Notes: generated by a model not told the origin, from the letters alone. DNA of 64,000 nucleotides from Georgenia soli (GCF_002563695.1 NZ_PDJI01000004.1:1798001-1862000); one strand, 5' to 3'. Counted from the stretch's first letter, positions 34,049-42,050 are shown. Program-made: numbers and translations.

Positions 34049-34201
34049 ATGGCCGTCGCCACCATCGCCGAGGTCGAGCCGGACGTCGACATCTACGCCG
34101 ACTGCGTCAAGGTCTGGTGCACCGACTGTGACGGGCCCGCCCAGCTGATGGACGGGTTCTGCGACAGCTGCGGCGCACGGGATCACGACCACCTCGTCTG
34201 A
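34049..34201 (+). CDS. Small zinc-ribbon-like protein
   Basis: This 50-residue gene reads MAVATIAEVEPDVDIYADCV then KVWCTDCDGPAQLMDGFCDS and CGARDHDHLV. Paired CxxC motifs (Cys24/Cys27 and Cys38/Cys41) form a likely zinc knuckle. A GAGAGGAG ribosome site at 34036-34043 supports ATG 34049. The acidic N-terminus and His/Asp tail flank the metal site. No family is recognised. It may bind a protein or nucleic-acid partner. Confidence 0.7.
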   Translation: MAVATIAEVEPDVDIYADCVKVWCTDCDGPAQLMDGFCDSCGARDHDHLV

Positions 34202-34246
34202 CCGAAACCACCGGCACGACCGCGCGCTCGCTGCCAGACTCTCGTC

Positions 34247-35275
34247 GTGGGAGCGAATCTGTGGGACAGCCTCACGCTCGGTCCCTCGCGGCGGCGTCGC
34301 CGCATGCATCGGCAGCTGCGTGCGCTCGACCGGTCTGACCGCCGCGACGGCGTCGGCGCCGGCAGCCTCTACGGCTCCTACACGCCCGGTGACCCGTACC
34401 TGTCGGCCGCCTCGTACTCCGGCGCCCCACACCCCAGCGGCCCGTACTCACCGACATCGCCGTACGTCTCCGGCGGCCCGTACCCGCCGGCACCCTCGTT
34501 CCCGTCGGACCGTCCCTGGGCCGGCGCCTCGCCGTACCCGTCCGATCCGGTTCCCGAGCTGCGCCCCCGACGGCGTGGTTCTCTCGTCGTCGCCGCCTTC
34601 GCCGTTCTCGCCGCGGGTGCCGGCGCGATGGTGCTCGTGGCGCCCGGCGGCGAGCGACTCGCCGCCGCACCGGCCGTCACGCCCGGCACCGGCTCCTTCG
34701 CGTTCATGCAGGAGCAGCACGGCGAGCCGGTCACCTACAACCCGTGCGAGCCGATCCGCTACGTCGTCAACGACGAGCTCGCCCCCGACGGCGGCACGGC
34801 GCTGCTGACCGAGGCCGTGGGGACCGTCTCGGACGCCACCGGACTGGTCTTCGAGAGCCTCGGCCGCACCGACGAGAGACCGGACCCCGACCGGCCCGCC
34901 CGCGACGTCCTCCGCTACGGCTCCGCCCCCTCCCCCGTGCTCATCGCCTGGGCCACCCCCGAGCAGGTGCCCGAGCTGGCCGGGAGCGTCGTCGGTATCG
35001 GCGGCAGCGTCGCCGAGGGCGTCGGCGGGAGCGCGATGCGCTACGTCAGCGGCATCGTCTACCTGGACGCCGCCGAGTTCTCCGGGATCCTCCGGCGCGC
35101 CGACGGCCAGGCCCAGGTCCGCGCGATCATGGTCCACGAGCTCGGGCACCTCGTCGGCCTCGACCACGTCGACGACCCGAACGAGCTGATGTACGCGGAG
35201 AACGTCGGGACCACCCAGCTGGGCCCCGGCGACCGTCAGGGCCTCGCCGCCCTCGGCTCGGGCCGCTGCACCTGA
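34247..35275 (+). CDS. Membrane-anchored matrixin-like zinc metalloprotease
   Basis: This 342-residue protein has a basic start (RRRRRMHRQLRALDRSDRRD), then a ~65-residue Tyr/Ser/Gly/Pro-rich cytoplasmic stretch with repeated GSY, PYSP and GGPYPP motifs, a transmembrane helix (~112-132, VVAAFAVLAAGAGAMVLVA), and an extracellular catalytic domain. His297, Glu298, His301 and His307 form the HExxHxxGxxH site (HELGHLVGLDH), followed by an ELMY met-turn. Substrates are unknown. GTG 34247 follows CAGACT by 6 nt, suggesting a leaderless mRNA. Confidence 0.85.
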   Translation: MGANLWDSLTLGPSRRRRRMHRQLRALDRSDRRDGVGAGSLYGSYTPGDPYLSAASYSGAPHPSGPYSPTSPYVSGGPYPPAPSFPSDRPWAGASPYPSDPVPELRPRRRGSLVVAAFAVLAAGAGAMVLVAPGGERLAAAPAVTPGTGSFAFMQEQHGEPVTYNPCEPIRYVVNDELAPDGGTALLTEAVGTVSDATGLVFESLGRTDERPDPDRPARDVLRYGSAPSPVLIAWATPEQVPELAGSVVGIGGSVAEGVGGSAMRYVSGIVYLDAAEFSGILRRADGQAQVRAIMVHELGHLVGLDHVDDPNELMYAENVGTTQLGPGDRQGLAALGSGRCT

Positions 35276-35297
35276 GGCAGCGGGCAGACGGGGCCTC

Positions 35298-36503
35298 TCA
35301 GGCCATGGTGGGCCAGAGGACCTCCGACGCCGCCTCATCGGCGTCACGCAGGACCCGCAGCACGTTCTCGCCCGCGAGCGCCGCGAGGTCGGAGCGGGAC
35401 CAGCCCCGCTCGGCGAGGGCCTCGAACAGGCGCGGGTAGCCGGAGACGTCCTCGAGCCCCTCGGGGAGCCGGTCGACACCGTCGTAGTCGCCGCCGAGGC
35501 CGATGTGCTCGATCCCGGCAACCTCGCGGGCGTGCTCGAGGTGGGCGACGACCTCGTCGATGCCGACCCGGGGCCGCGGGTGCCCGGACTCCCACTCGGC
35601 GAGCCGCTGCCGCCAGGCGTTCTCCGGGTCGAGCCGGACGTTCTCCTCCGTCACCACCGCGGCGTCCTCGCCCGGACGCGGCGCCCGGGGCCAGTGCCAG
35701 TCACCGCCGTCGAGCGCCGCCCTCGCCTCGGCGTCCCAGGCGGCCGCCGCGGACGAGACGAACTTCGGCACGAACGTCACCTGGAGGACGCCCCCGTTCG
35801 CGGCGAGTTTCTCGAGCACGGCGTCGGAGGCGTTGCGGGGGTGGTCGCACACGGCGCGGCAGGAGGAGTGCGAGAAGATCACCGGCGCGCTGGTGAGGGC
35901 GAGCGCGTCGAGCTGGGTGGACTCCGCGGTGTGGGAGAGGTCGACGAGCATGCCGATCCGGTTCATCTCGGCGACGACGGCGCGCCCGACCTCGGTGAGC
36001 CCGCCGGCCGCCGGGGCGTCGGTGGCGGAGTCGGCCCAGGAGACGTTGTCGTTGTGGGTCAGGGTCATGTACCGCACCCCGAGGCGGGCGAACGCGCGCA
36101 GGGCGCCGAGCGACTCGCCGATCGAGTGCCCGCCCTCCGCACCCAGGAGCGAGGCGATCCGGCCGCGGGCGAAGGCGCTGCGCACACCGTCGGCTGTGCA
36201 GACGAGCTCGAAGGTGTCGGGGTAGCGGGCGATCAGCCGGTGCGCGGCGTCGATCTGCTCCAGCGTCCCCAGCACGGCGTCGGCGCCGCGGAGCGTGGAG
36301 GGCACGAACACCGACCAGAACTGTGCGCCCACCCGGCCGGCCCGCAGCCGCGGGATGTCGGTGTGCAGGCCGTCGCGCGGCCCGTCCAGCCCCTCGACCG
36401 AGTACCCGGCGACCGTGCGAAGCGCGTACGGCAGGTCGTTGTGGCCGTCGACGAGCGGGGTGGTGGTCAGGACGTCCTCGACGAGGCGGGCGGTGTCGGT
36501 CAT
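35298..36503 (-). CDS. M19 membrane-dipeptidase family protein
   Basis: This 401-residue TIM-barrel metallopeptidase shows VDGHNDLPYAL (first metal His/Asp), LLGAEGGHSIGESLGALRAF (bridging Glu), YMTLTHNDNVSWADSATD, LVDLSHTAEST, PVIFSHSSCRAVCDHPRN and HIGLGGDYDGVDRLPEGLED, all typical of renal-dipeptidase-like enzymes. It hydrolyses dipeptides, sometimes D-residue ones. No signal peptide is seen, so it is probably cytoplasmic. A lipoprotein gene lies 10 bp upstream on the same strand. Confidence 0.92.
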   Translation of the reverse strand: MTDTARLVEDVLTTTPLVDGHNDLPYALRTVAGYSVEGLDGPRDGLHTDIPRLRAGRVGAQFWSVFVPSTLRGADAVLGTLEQIDAAHRLIARYPDTFELVCTADGVRSAFARGRIASLLGAEGGHSIGESLGALRAFARLGVRYMTLTHNDNVSWADSATDAPAAGGLTEVGRAVVAEMNRIGMLVDLSHTAESTQLDALALTSAPVIFSHSSCRAVCDHPRNASDAVLEKLAANGGVLQVTFVPKFVSSAAAAWDAEARAALDGGDWHWPRAPRPGEDAAVVTEENVRLDPENAWRQRLAEWESGHPRPRVGIDEVVAHLEHAREVAGIEHIGLGGDYDGVDRLPEGLEDVSGYPRLFEALAERGWSRSDLAALAGENVLRVLRDADEAASEVLWPTMA

Positions 36504-36513
36504 GACTCGATTC

Positions 36514-37584
36514 TCAGCCCTGGGCGCCGGCCGGACGGACGAAGAGCGCGGAGACGTAGTGGTACGCCGGCCTGACCTCCATCGTCAGGTCGGCGGGGTC
36601 CTTCACCTCGAAGCCCATGGTGAAGCGCGCCGTCCCGCCCGGTCGGAGCATGGTCTCGGGCGGGCCAGCGAGGCCCGCTTCGGGGTCGTAGACCGCCGGC
36701 GCGTCCGCCCCGCCGCTCGTCACGGCCACGAAGAAGGACGTGTTGACCGGCTTCTCGGTGCCGTTGACGATGACGAAGTCGACGGTCACGACCGTGGCGG
36801 CGGCGGACGGCGCGGGGGACCCGGGCCGCACTCCTGCGACGGGGTCGTTCCCGCCGGCATCCGGGGGCGCGGTGCCGGCGAGCTCCGCCGCGTCGGTCGC
36901 CGAGGCTTCCGCGGCAGCGACCCTCGGTGCTTGCGCGGCCGCCCCGCCGGCCGCCTGCGGCGCCGTGGAGTCGGTGGCGACGGCGCCGGCCGCCTGCGGC
37001 GCCGTGGAGTCGGTGGCGACGGCGTCGGCCGCCGCGGAGTCGGTGGTCGCCGCGCCGGGGTCCTCCTCGCCCCCCTCCTTCGTCGCGAGCTCGACCGGCC
37101 GTCCGGCGGTGACCGTGAGCCCGTTGTCCCACACGTAGGTCTGCCCGAAGGCCAGGGTCCCCGACGGACCGCCGACCTCCTGCGGTGTCGGCGGCGCCGT
37201 GGGGGGCCTGGTCGGGCGGGACGGCCGCTCCGAAGGCGGCTCCGACGTCGTGGGTCCCGAGGGCGACGGGCCCGGCGTGGTGGGGGCCGGATCGCCGGGC
37301 CGGGGCAGCGGTCGCCGGTAGGGCGGGTCGGCGAACCCGTCCGGCCCCGCTTCCGTGGGCGGGGGCGTGGCAGGCGAGTCTGGCGATGACGACGGCGGAC
37401 CGGCCGGTGTCTCGGACGGCTCGGGCTCCGCCGTCGGGGGCGTCTCGGTCGTCGGCGACGGCTGCGCCGTCGGCGCCGGGGACGGCCCGCCCCCAGGGAC
37501 CGGCGCCTCGCGGTCCGCAGCGCATCCTGCGGTCAGGAGGCAGGCGGCGGCGACGAGCGCGACGACGGCGTTTCGCTGCCTCAT
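36514..37584 (-). CDS. Lipoprotein with an interrupted DUF4352-like domain
   Basis: This 356-residue protein has a signal peptide with lipobox LLTAGC at about residue 20, then a ~120-residue Pro/Ser/Thr spacer. A DUF4352-like immunoglobulin domain starts at FGQTYVWDNGLTVTAGRPVE and resumes ~100 residues later at TVVTVDFVIVNGTEKPVNTS and YHYVSALFVRP. The insert is Ala/Asp/Thr-rich and contains an exact tandem duplication of 39 bp (13 residues, AVATDSTAPQAAG) at 36946-37023. The function is unknown; surface display is likely. Confidence 0.78.
   Translation of the reverse strand: MRQRNAVVALVAAACLLTAGCAADREAPVPGGGPSPAPTAQPSPTTETPPTAEPEPSETPAGPPSSSPDSPATPPPTEAGPDGFADPPYRRPLPRPGDPAPTTPGPSPSGPTTSEPPSERPSRPTRPPTAPPTPQEVGGPSGTLAFGQTYVWDNGLTVTAGRPVELATKEGGEEDPGAATTDSAAADAVATDSTAPQAAGAVATDSTAPQAAGGAAAQAPRVAAAEASATDAAELAGTAPPDAGGNDPVAGVRPGSPAPSAAATVVTVDFVIVNGTEKPVNTSFFVAVTSGGADAPAVYDPEAGLAGPPETMLRPGGTARFTMGFEVKDPADLTMEVRPAYHYVSALFVRPAGAQG
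36946..37023. repeat. Exact 39-bp tandem duplication inside the lipoprotein gene
   Basis: Two identical 39-bp units (36946-36984 and 36985-37023) encode 13-residue repeats, with degenerate half-copies beyond. Perfect identity suggests recent slippage. Confidence 0.9.
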
Positions 37585-37669
37585 GCGTCCGAGACTACGT
37601 GCTGGCACCGACACGTCCAGCGATAACGAGGCGCCGCCCACCCAGTGGGACCGACCGTCGGCCGGACGG

Positions 37670-37682
37670 CACAATGGCGGGC
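37670..37682 (+). promoter_or_regulatory. -10 box, leaderless start of ychJ
   Basis: CACAAT (37670-37675) is 7 nt before GTG 37683. The ATG at 37674 lies inside this box, which argues against it as the start. Confidence 0.55.
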
Positions 37683-38096
37683 GTGCCTCTCCCTGCCGAC
37701 GACACCCGCTGCCCGTGCCTGTCCGGCGAGACCTACGGGGAGTGCTGCGGCCGCCTCCACACCGGCCTCGTCGCCGGCGGCCCGTTCGCCCCGACGGCGG
37801 AGGCGCTCATGCGCTCGCGCTACAGCGCGTTCGCGACCGGCGACGCCGCCTACCTGCTCGCGACGTGGCACCCCAGCACCCGGCCGGACAGCCTCGACCT
37901 CGACGACGGCGTCACCTGGAACCGCCTGGACGTCCTCCGCACCGAGGGCGGCGGCCCGTTCGACGACACGGGCTTGGTCGAGTTCGTCGCCCACCACCGC
38001 TCCGCCCTCGGGCGCGAGCGGCTGCACGAGGTCAGCCGGTTCGTGCGCGAGGGCGGTCGTTGGTACTACCTCGAGGGCGACCACCCGTCGCCGTGA
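37683..38096 (+). CDS. ychJ: YchJ-family SEC-C-motif protein
   Basis: This 137-residue protein (UPF0225) has an N-terminal SEC-C zinc motif (CPCLSGETYGECCGRLH) and an NTF2-like domain with EALMRSRYSAFATGDAAYLL, TWHPSTRPDSLDLDD, GLVEFVAHHR and RFVREGGRWYYLEGD, all diagnostic. The biochemical role is unknown. Start GTG 37683 is preferred; ATG 37674 would add three residues. Confidence 0.88.
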   Translation: MPLPADDTRCPCLSGETYGECCGRLHTGLVAGGPFAPTAEALMRSRYSAFATGDAAYLLATWHPSTRPDSLDLDDGVTWNRLDVLRTEGGGPFDDTGLVEFVAHHRSALGRERLHEVSRFVREGGRWYYLEGDHPSP

Positions 38097-38122
38097 CGAC
38101 GGCGGCGGGCGGCCCGCTCGCA

Positions 38123-38572
38123 CTAGGCGCCGCCGGCGCTCGCCTCGTGCGTGATCCTCTCGGGCACGAGGCCGATCTGCTGGAGGACGCCGAGCATGTC
38201 GTAGACCGACCAGTCCTCGACGATGCGGTCCCCCTCCCACTTGCTCATGCCCATGCCGTTCATGACGTACGTGCGGCCGGTCGCCGGCAGCCCGCGGAAC
38301 TCGTTCGACGCGGTCGCGGCGCACGTGAACCGGTAGGCCGTCTTGTCCTCGGTGGTCACGACGTCCTGCACGTCGAGGTGCAGGTCCGGCTGGGCGACCC
38401 TCAGGTCGCGCACGAACTCCTTCAGACCCGTCACGCCGTCGTGCGGGAACGTGGGGTCGTGGAACATGCAGTGCTCCGCGAAGAGCTCGTCACAGGCGTC
38501 GAGGTCTCCCCCGTTCCACAGCGCATCCATCGCGCGCCGGAACATCTCGGTGCGCTCGTCCATCGTCATCAT
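38123..38572 (-). CDS. SnoaL-like ester-cyclase-family protein
   Basis: This 149-residue NTF2-fold protein shows RRAMDALWNGGDLDACDELF, FHDPTFPHDGVTGLKEFVRD and LRVAQPDLHLDVQDVVTTED, as in SnoaL-type polyketide-cyclase relatives. Most family members outside antibiotic clusters have no known reaction. Several in-frame ATG codons cluster at the start (38572, 38569, 38563), so the exact start is uncertain. It is convergent with ychJ. Confidence 0.82.
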   Translation of the reverse strand: MMTMDERTEMFRRAMDALWNGGDLDACDELFAEHCMFHDPTFPHDGVTGLKEFVRDLRVAQPDLHLDVQDVVTTEDKTAYRFTCAATASNEFRGLPATGRTYVMNGMGMSKWEGDRIVEDWSVYDMLGVLQQIGLVPERITHEASAGGA

Positions 38573-38801
38573 GGTGGGTCATCCCGTTGGTCTGGGCGGG
38601 TATGGCGTACCCGCACGCCGGGGCCGGTGCAGGCCCCGTCCTGCCTCGCCGCTGAACCGTCCGCCGATGAGCCACCCCCCGCAGCTCAGTTCCGGGATGG
38701 GTGAGATTTTCCCACCGTGCGGCGCTGCCCGGTAGTGCCGGCGGCCGCCGTTCTGCCCGCCGTCCACGTTCGGCGGGACGGTCCGGGCTCCAACCGCGTG
38801 C

Positions 38802-38813
38802 TTGGATGGTCCG
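38802..38813 (+). promoter_or_regulatory. -10-like box, leaderless start of the aminopeptidase gene
   Basis: TTGGAT (38802-38807) precedes ATG 38814 by 6 nt with no ribosome site. The box is weaker than the others. Confidence 0.42.
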
Positions 38814-40070
38814 ATGCCAGATCCTGCTGACCACATCGCCGATCTCGCCGACTTCATCACCGCCTCCCCGTCCTCGTACCACGCGGCCGCGGAGGTGGCG
38901 CGGCGCCTCGACGCGGCCGGGTTCACGCGTCTCGACGAGGCGGCCGGGTGGGAGCCGTCCGGGCGCAGCTACGTCGTGCGCGACGGCGCCGTCGTCGCGT
39001 GGGTGAGGCCGAGGACGGCGGGGCCCACCACGCCCTTCCGGATCCTCGGCGCGCACACCGACTCCCCCGGCTTCAAGCTCAAGCCGCACCCGACGATCAC
39101 CGCGCACGGCTGGCTGCAGGCCGGCGTCGAGGTCTACGGCGGGCCCCTGCTCAACTCCTGGCTCGACCGGGAGCTCGAGCTGGCGGGGCGCCTCGTGGAC
39201 CGTCACGGCCGCGAGCACCTGACGAGGACCGGCCCGTTCCTGCGCATCCCGCAGCTGGCGATCCATCTCGACCGGACGGTCAACGACAAGGGCCTCGCCC
39301 TCGACCCGCAGCGGCACACCGCCCCGGTCTTCGGGGTCGGGCCGCAGGGGGACGTCCTCGCCCGGCTGGCCGAGGACGCCGGCCTACGCGCCGAGGACGT
39401 CGCCGGGTACGACATCCTCACCGCCGACACGCAGGCGCCGCGCCGCTTCGGGCTCGACGACTCCCTGCTCGCGGCGGGGCGCATGGACAACCTCCTCTCC
39501 GTGCACGCGGGCCTGGTCGCGCTCGTCGGGGCGCCCGACGACGCCGCGCACGTCAGCGTGCTGGCCGCGTTCGACCACGAGGAGCTGGGTTCGGAGTCAC
39601 GGTCCGGGGCCTCCGGCCCGTTCCTCGACGACGTCCTCACCCGCCTCTCGGGCGGCACGCAGGAGGAGCTGCGCCGCGCCTACGCGGGTTCGTGGTGCCT
39701 CTCGGCCGACACCGGCCACGGGATTCACCCGAACTACCCCGAGCGCCACGACCCGGTGAACCGCCCGACGCTGGGTGGCGGGCCGCTGCTGAAGATCAAC
39801 GCCAAGCAGCGCTACGCCACGGACGCGCACGGCGCGGCGCTGTGGGCGCGCGCGTGCGAGGCGGCCGGGGTGCCGTGGCAGGAGTTCGTGTCGAACAACG
39901 CCGTCCCGTGCGGGTCGACGATCGGGCCGCTCACGGCCACGCGACTCGGCATCCGCACGGTCGACGTCGGGGTGCCGCTGCTGTCGATGCACTCGGCCCG
40001 CGAGCTCGCGCACGTGGACGACGTGGCTGCGTTGACCGCCGCCACCGGGGCCTTCTTCGCCGGCGCCTGA
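38814..40070 (+). CDS. apeB: M18-family aminopeptidase
   Basis: This 418-residue dinuclear-zinc peptidase removes N-terminal acidic or neutral residues. Motifs are FRILGAHTDSPGFKLKPHP (first zinc His and Asp), YGGPLLNSWLDRELELAG, LDDSLLAAGRMDNLLSVHAG (bridging Asp), AFDHEELGSESRSGA (catalytic Glu pair), CLSADTGHGIHPNYPERHD, and LLSMHSARELA with the final zinc His. Length is normal for bacterial M18. It ends at a bidirectional terminator. Confidence 0.93.
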   Translation: MPDPADHIADLADFITASPSSYHAAAEVARRLDAAGFTRLDEAAGWEPSGRSYVVRDGAVVAWVRPRTAGPTTPFRILGAHTDSPGFKLKPHPTITAHGWLQAGVEVYGGPLLNSWLDRELELAGRLVDRHGREHLTRTGPFLRIPQLAIHLDRTVNDKGLALDPQRHTAPVFGVGPQGDVLARLAEDAGLRAEDVAGYDILTADTQAPRRFGLDDSLLAAGRMDNLLSVHAGLVALVGAPDDAAHVSVLAAFDHEELGSESRSGASGPFLDDVLTRLSGGTQEELRRAYAGSWCLSADTGHGIHPNYPERHDPVNRPTLGGGPLLKINAKQRYATDAHGAALWARACEAAGVPWQEFVSNNAVPCGSTIGPLTATRLGIRTVDVGVPLLSMHSARELAHVDDVAALTAATGAFFAGA

Positions 40071-40089
40071 GGCAGCTGTCACGGGGCCA

Positions 40090-40119
40090 GCAGGCGCCCG
40101 GACCGTTCCGGGCGCCTGC
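40090..40119. terminator. Bidirectional terminator
   Basis: GCAGGCGCCCGG (40090-40101) pairs over 12 bp with 40108-40119 around a 6-nt loop. It sits between the convergent aminopeptidase and SFPASDPP-protein genes. Confidence 0.75.
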
Positions 40120-40122
40120 CGA

Positions 40123-40329
40123 TCACCAGTTCGCCGGCGGGTCGCTCGCGGGGAACGAGTGCGCGCCCCACTGGTCGACGATGTCGATCGCGGCGGGTGC
40201 CGCCGGGGCGGGGGTGGCCGGTGCGGTGGCCGCCGGGGCGGCGGCGGCTGCGGCGGTCCTGGGCCCGACGTAAAGCGGGGTGCGGGCGGCGGTTCGGTGC
40301 TTCCGGGCCGGCGTGTCGAGCTGCAACAT
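40123..40329 (-). CDS. Small protein with C-terminal SFPASDPP motif
   Basis: This 68-residue protein has a basic N-terminus (QLDTPARKHRTAARTPLYVG), an Ala/Pro linker, and ends IDIVDQWGAHSFPASDPPAN then Trp. The SFPASDPP tail is a short motif I have seen at the ends of many otherwise unrelated small bacterial proteins. GAGGAG lies 8 nt before ATG 40329. It is co-transcribed with the gene upstream at 40374 (44-bp gap), behind a clear promoter at 40705. The function is unknown. A modified-peptide precursor is conceivable, but no maturase gene is nearby. Confidence 0.7.
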   Translation of the reverse strand: MLQLDTPARKHRTAARTPLYVGPRTAAAAAAPAATAPATPAPAAPAAIDIVDQWGAHSFPASDPPANW

Positions 40330-40373
40330 GTGAGGGCTCCTCTCGTCCTGGGTGGTCCGTGGGGCGCGCCCGC

Positions 40374-40610
40374 TCAGGCGGCGACCTCGATCTCCACCTG
40401 CGCGGCGGCGACCATCTGGGTCGCCACGTCAGTGAGCGCGGTGACCGGATCCGGGGCCAGACGGGAGAAAGCCTCGGTGCTCCACCTCCCGATCTCGGTC
40501 CCGAACAAGCCCTTGGTCCGCAACCTCAGTCGGACGCTGTCCCCGCGCTGCCGCAGGGACCACTCGGTGCCGGGCGGAGGCGCCGGCAACATGCTCTTCT
40601 TGAGCCGCAC
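40374..40610 (-). CDS. Small hypothetical protein, operon partner of the SFPASDPP protein
   Basis: This 78-residue protein starts at GTG 40610 behind an AGGAGA ribosome site. The sequence is basic and beta-like at first (RLKKSMLPAPPPGTEWSLRQ, RGDSVRLRLRTKGLFGTEIG), then an amphipathic helix (DPVTALTDVATQMVAAAQVE). It has no membrane segment or cysteine. No family is recognised. The frame stays open far upstream, but ribosome site and composition favour GTG 40610. Confidence 0.66.
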   Translation of the reverse strand: MRLKKSMLPAPPPGTEWSLRQRGDSVRLRLRTKGLFGTEIGRWSTEAFSRLAPDPVTALTDVATQMVAAAQVEIEVAA

Positions 40611-40704
40611 GTATCTCCTCTCGAAAGATGTGAAAAACCTCCGCGGCGAAATTCGTGAGCGTCCGCACAAAGGCGTGACGAGGAATTCCCGTGGAGGTCT
40701 CTCA

Positions 40705-40732
40705 AGTTTAGCCGATATTCTTCTTGGGTCAA
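40705..40732 (-). promoter_or_regulatory. Sigma-70-type promoter of the small-protein operon
   Basis: On the minus strand TTGACC (40732-40727) and TAAACT (40710-40705) are 16 nt apart, in a patch poorer in GC than its surroundings. The predicted leader to GTG 40610 is about 90 nt, long for this window. The gap 40611-41019 otherwise holds only the upstream region of the CPBP gene. Confidence 0.68.
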
Positions 40733-41019
40733 GCATCGACAAGGTCACCGGGAGCGCGCTCAGCGGAAATTTAAAGTGCCGCCATTCACATTCCGCCCGC
40801 CGACCGACGGCCGACCGCCAGGAGATTGGCCCCGGCACGTCGGACCGCCGTAACAAGGCGAGACGGGTGCGAGCAGAGGTAGCGTGGGCGATACCCAGCG
40901 GTACGGACAATGAGGTCGCGCGGGAACCCCGGTCGCACAGAACTGGACGGCGGGCGCAGGAAACATCGACGGCGACCGCCCGGCTCTCACGCGTGGAGCT
41001 CGGAAAGGCGGCCGCCGCC

Positions 41020-41955
41020 ATGGAGACAGGGCCAGAAAATTCCGTCCGTCCTTTCTTCGCGAGGCACGCGGTGCTGCTCTTCTACGTCCTGGTACTCGCG
41101 CTCGTGCTCCTCCTCGGAGTACTCGTCAACGCCTTCCTCGGCGTAACCGGCACCGGCACTGCACCCTCGACCCCCGCAGACCTGTCGCCGGCCATGTACG
41201 GCGTCGCGGTCCTGGCAGGTCCCGCGAGCTACACCCTCGCGGCCGTCCTGACGACCACCCTCGCCTTCGGCGCCGCCGGCCTGCGCGACCTGGGCGCTCG
41301 GCTGATCCGGTGGCGGGTGGGCGTCCGCTGGTACGCGGCCGCCCTGCTGACCGCGCCGGTCCTCATGACGACGACGCTCCTGGCGTTGTCGCTCACCTCG
41401 AACGCCTTCCTCCCCGGCATCATCACGCCGGAGGACCGGGCGAGCCTGCTGGTGGCCGGACTGGTGGCAGGCCTGCTCGCCGGCTTCTTCGAGGAGATCG
41501 CCTGGACGGGGTTCGCGGCGCACGAGATCGGCCGGCGGCACGGGGTGCTGGTGACCGGCCTCCTCGTGGCCCTGCCGTGGTTCGTGCTGCACCTGCCGCT
41601 CTGGGTACCGGCCGACACCGGGACCGTCCCGCGGGCTCTCTCCGTCGCCGCGATCGTCCCCTGGTTCCTGGCCTACCGGGTGCTCATGGTGTGGGTCTAC
41701 ACCCACACCCGGAGCGTGCTGCTGGCGATCCTCATGCACGTGCCGATCACCGCCAGCGGGTTCATCCTCGCCTCCCCGGCGATGGTCGGCGTACCCGACG
41801 TGGTCTACAACCTCATCCTCGGCGCGGCGCTGTGGATCCTCGTGGCGGCGGCCACGGCGGCCGACCGCAGGACGCCCGCCGCACGGCGGGGTCCGGATCG
41901 GTCCGGCGTGCCGCTCGAGGGCGGCGGACCGCGACGAGGCACGCGCGAACCTTAG
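41020..41955 (+). CDS. CPBP-family intramembrane metalloprotease
   Basis: This 311-residue protein with about eight transmembrane helices carries the CAAX-protease/bacteriocin-processing (Abi) motifs: GFFEEIAWTGFAAHEIGRRH (Glu-Glu pair), LVALPWFVLHLPLWVP with His, and LAILMHVPITAS with His. The Arg after the Glu pair seen in many members is Thr here, which also occurs in actinobacterial relatives. Roles include protein maturation or self-immunity to peptides. ATG 41020 follows a GAAAGGCGG-like site. It is divergent from the small-protein operon. Confidence 0.85.
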   Translation: METGPENSVRPFFARHAVLLFYVLVLALVLLLGVLVNAFLGVTGTGTAPSTPADLSPAMYGVAVLAGPASYTLAAVLTTTLAFGAAGLRDLGARLIRWRVGVRWYAAALLTAPVLMTTTLLALSLTSNAFLPGIITPEDRASLLVAGLVAGLLAGFFEEIAWTGFAAHEIGRRHGVLVTGLLVALPWFVLHLPLWVPADTGTVPRALSVAAIVPWFLAYRVLMVWVYTHTRSVLLAILMHVPITASGFILASPAMVGVPDVVYNLILGAALWILVAAATAADRRTPAARRGPDRSGVPLEGGGPRRGTREP

Positions 41956-41958
41956 GTC

Positions 41959-42050
41959 GGTGGGCGCCTGCGAAATCGGCGGGTCCAAGAACCGGCGGGC
42001 GGCCGAGAAGCCGGTGGGCACCCACGAAGCCGGCGGGCGCCCGGGAAGCA
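41959..42050. repeat. Tandem array of five ~19-bp units (array 3)
   Basis: Units start at 41959, 41978 (16 bp), 41994, 42013 and 42032. Representative forms are GGTGGGCACCCACGAAGCC and GGCGGGCGGCCGAGAAGCC. It fills the gap between the convergent CPBP and dinB genes. Period and position resemble array 2, but the sequence differs. Confidence 0.8.

Noticed and set aside
40159..41019. N-terminal extension of the CPBP protease reaching back over the small-protein operon
   Set aside because: The frame is open, but the extension is low-complexity, antisense to two genes with good ribosome sites and a promoter, and the family starts near ATG 41020.
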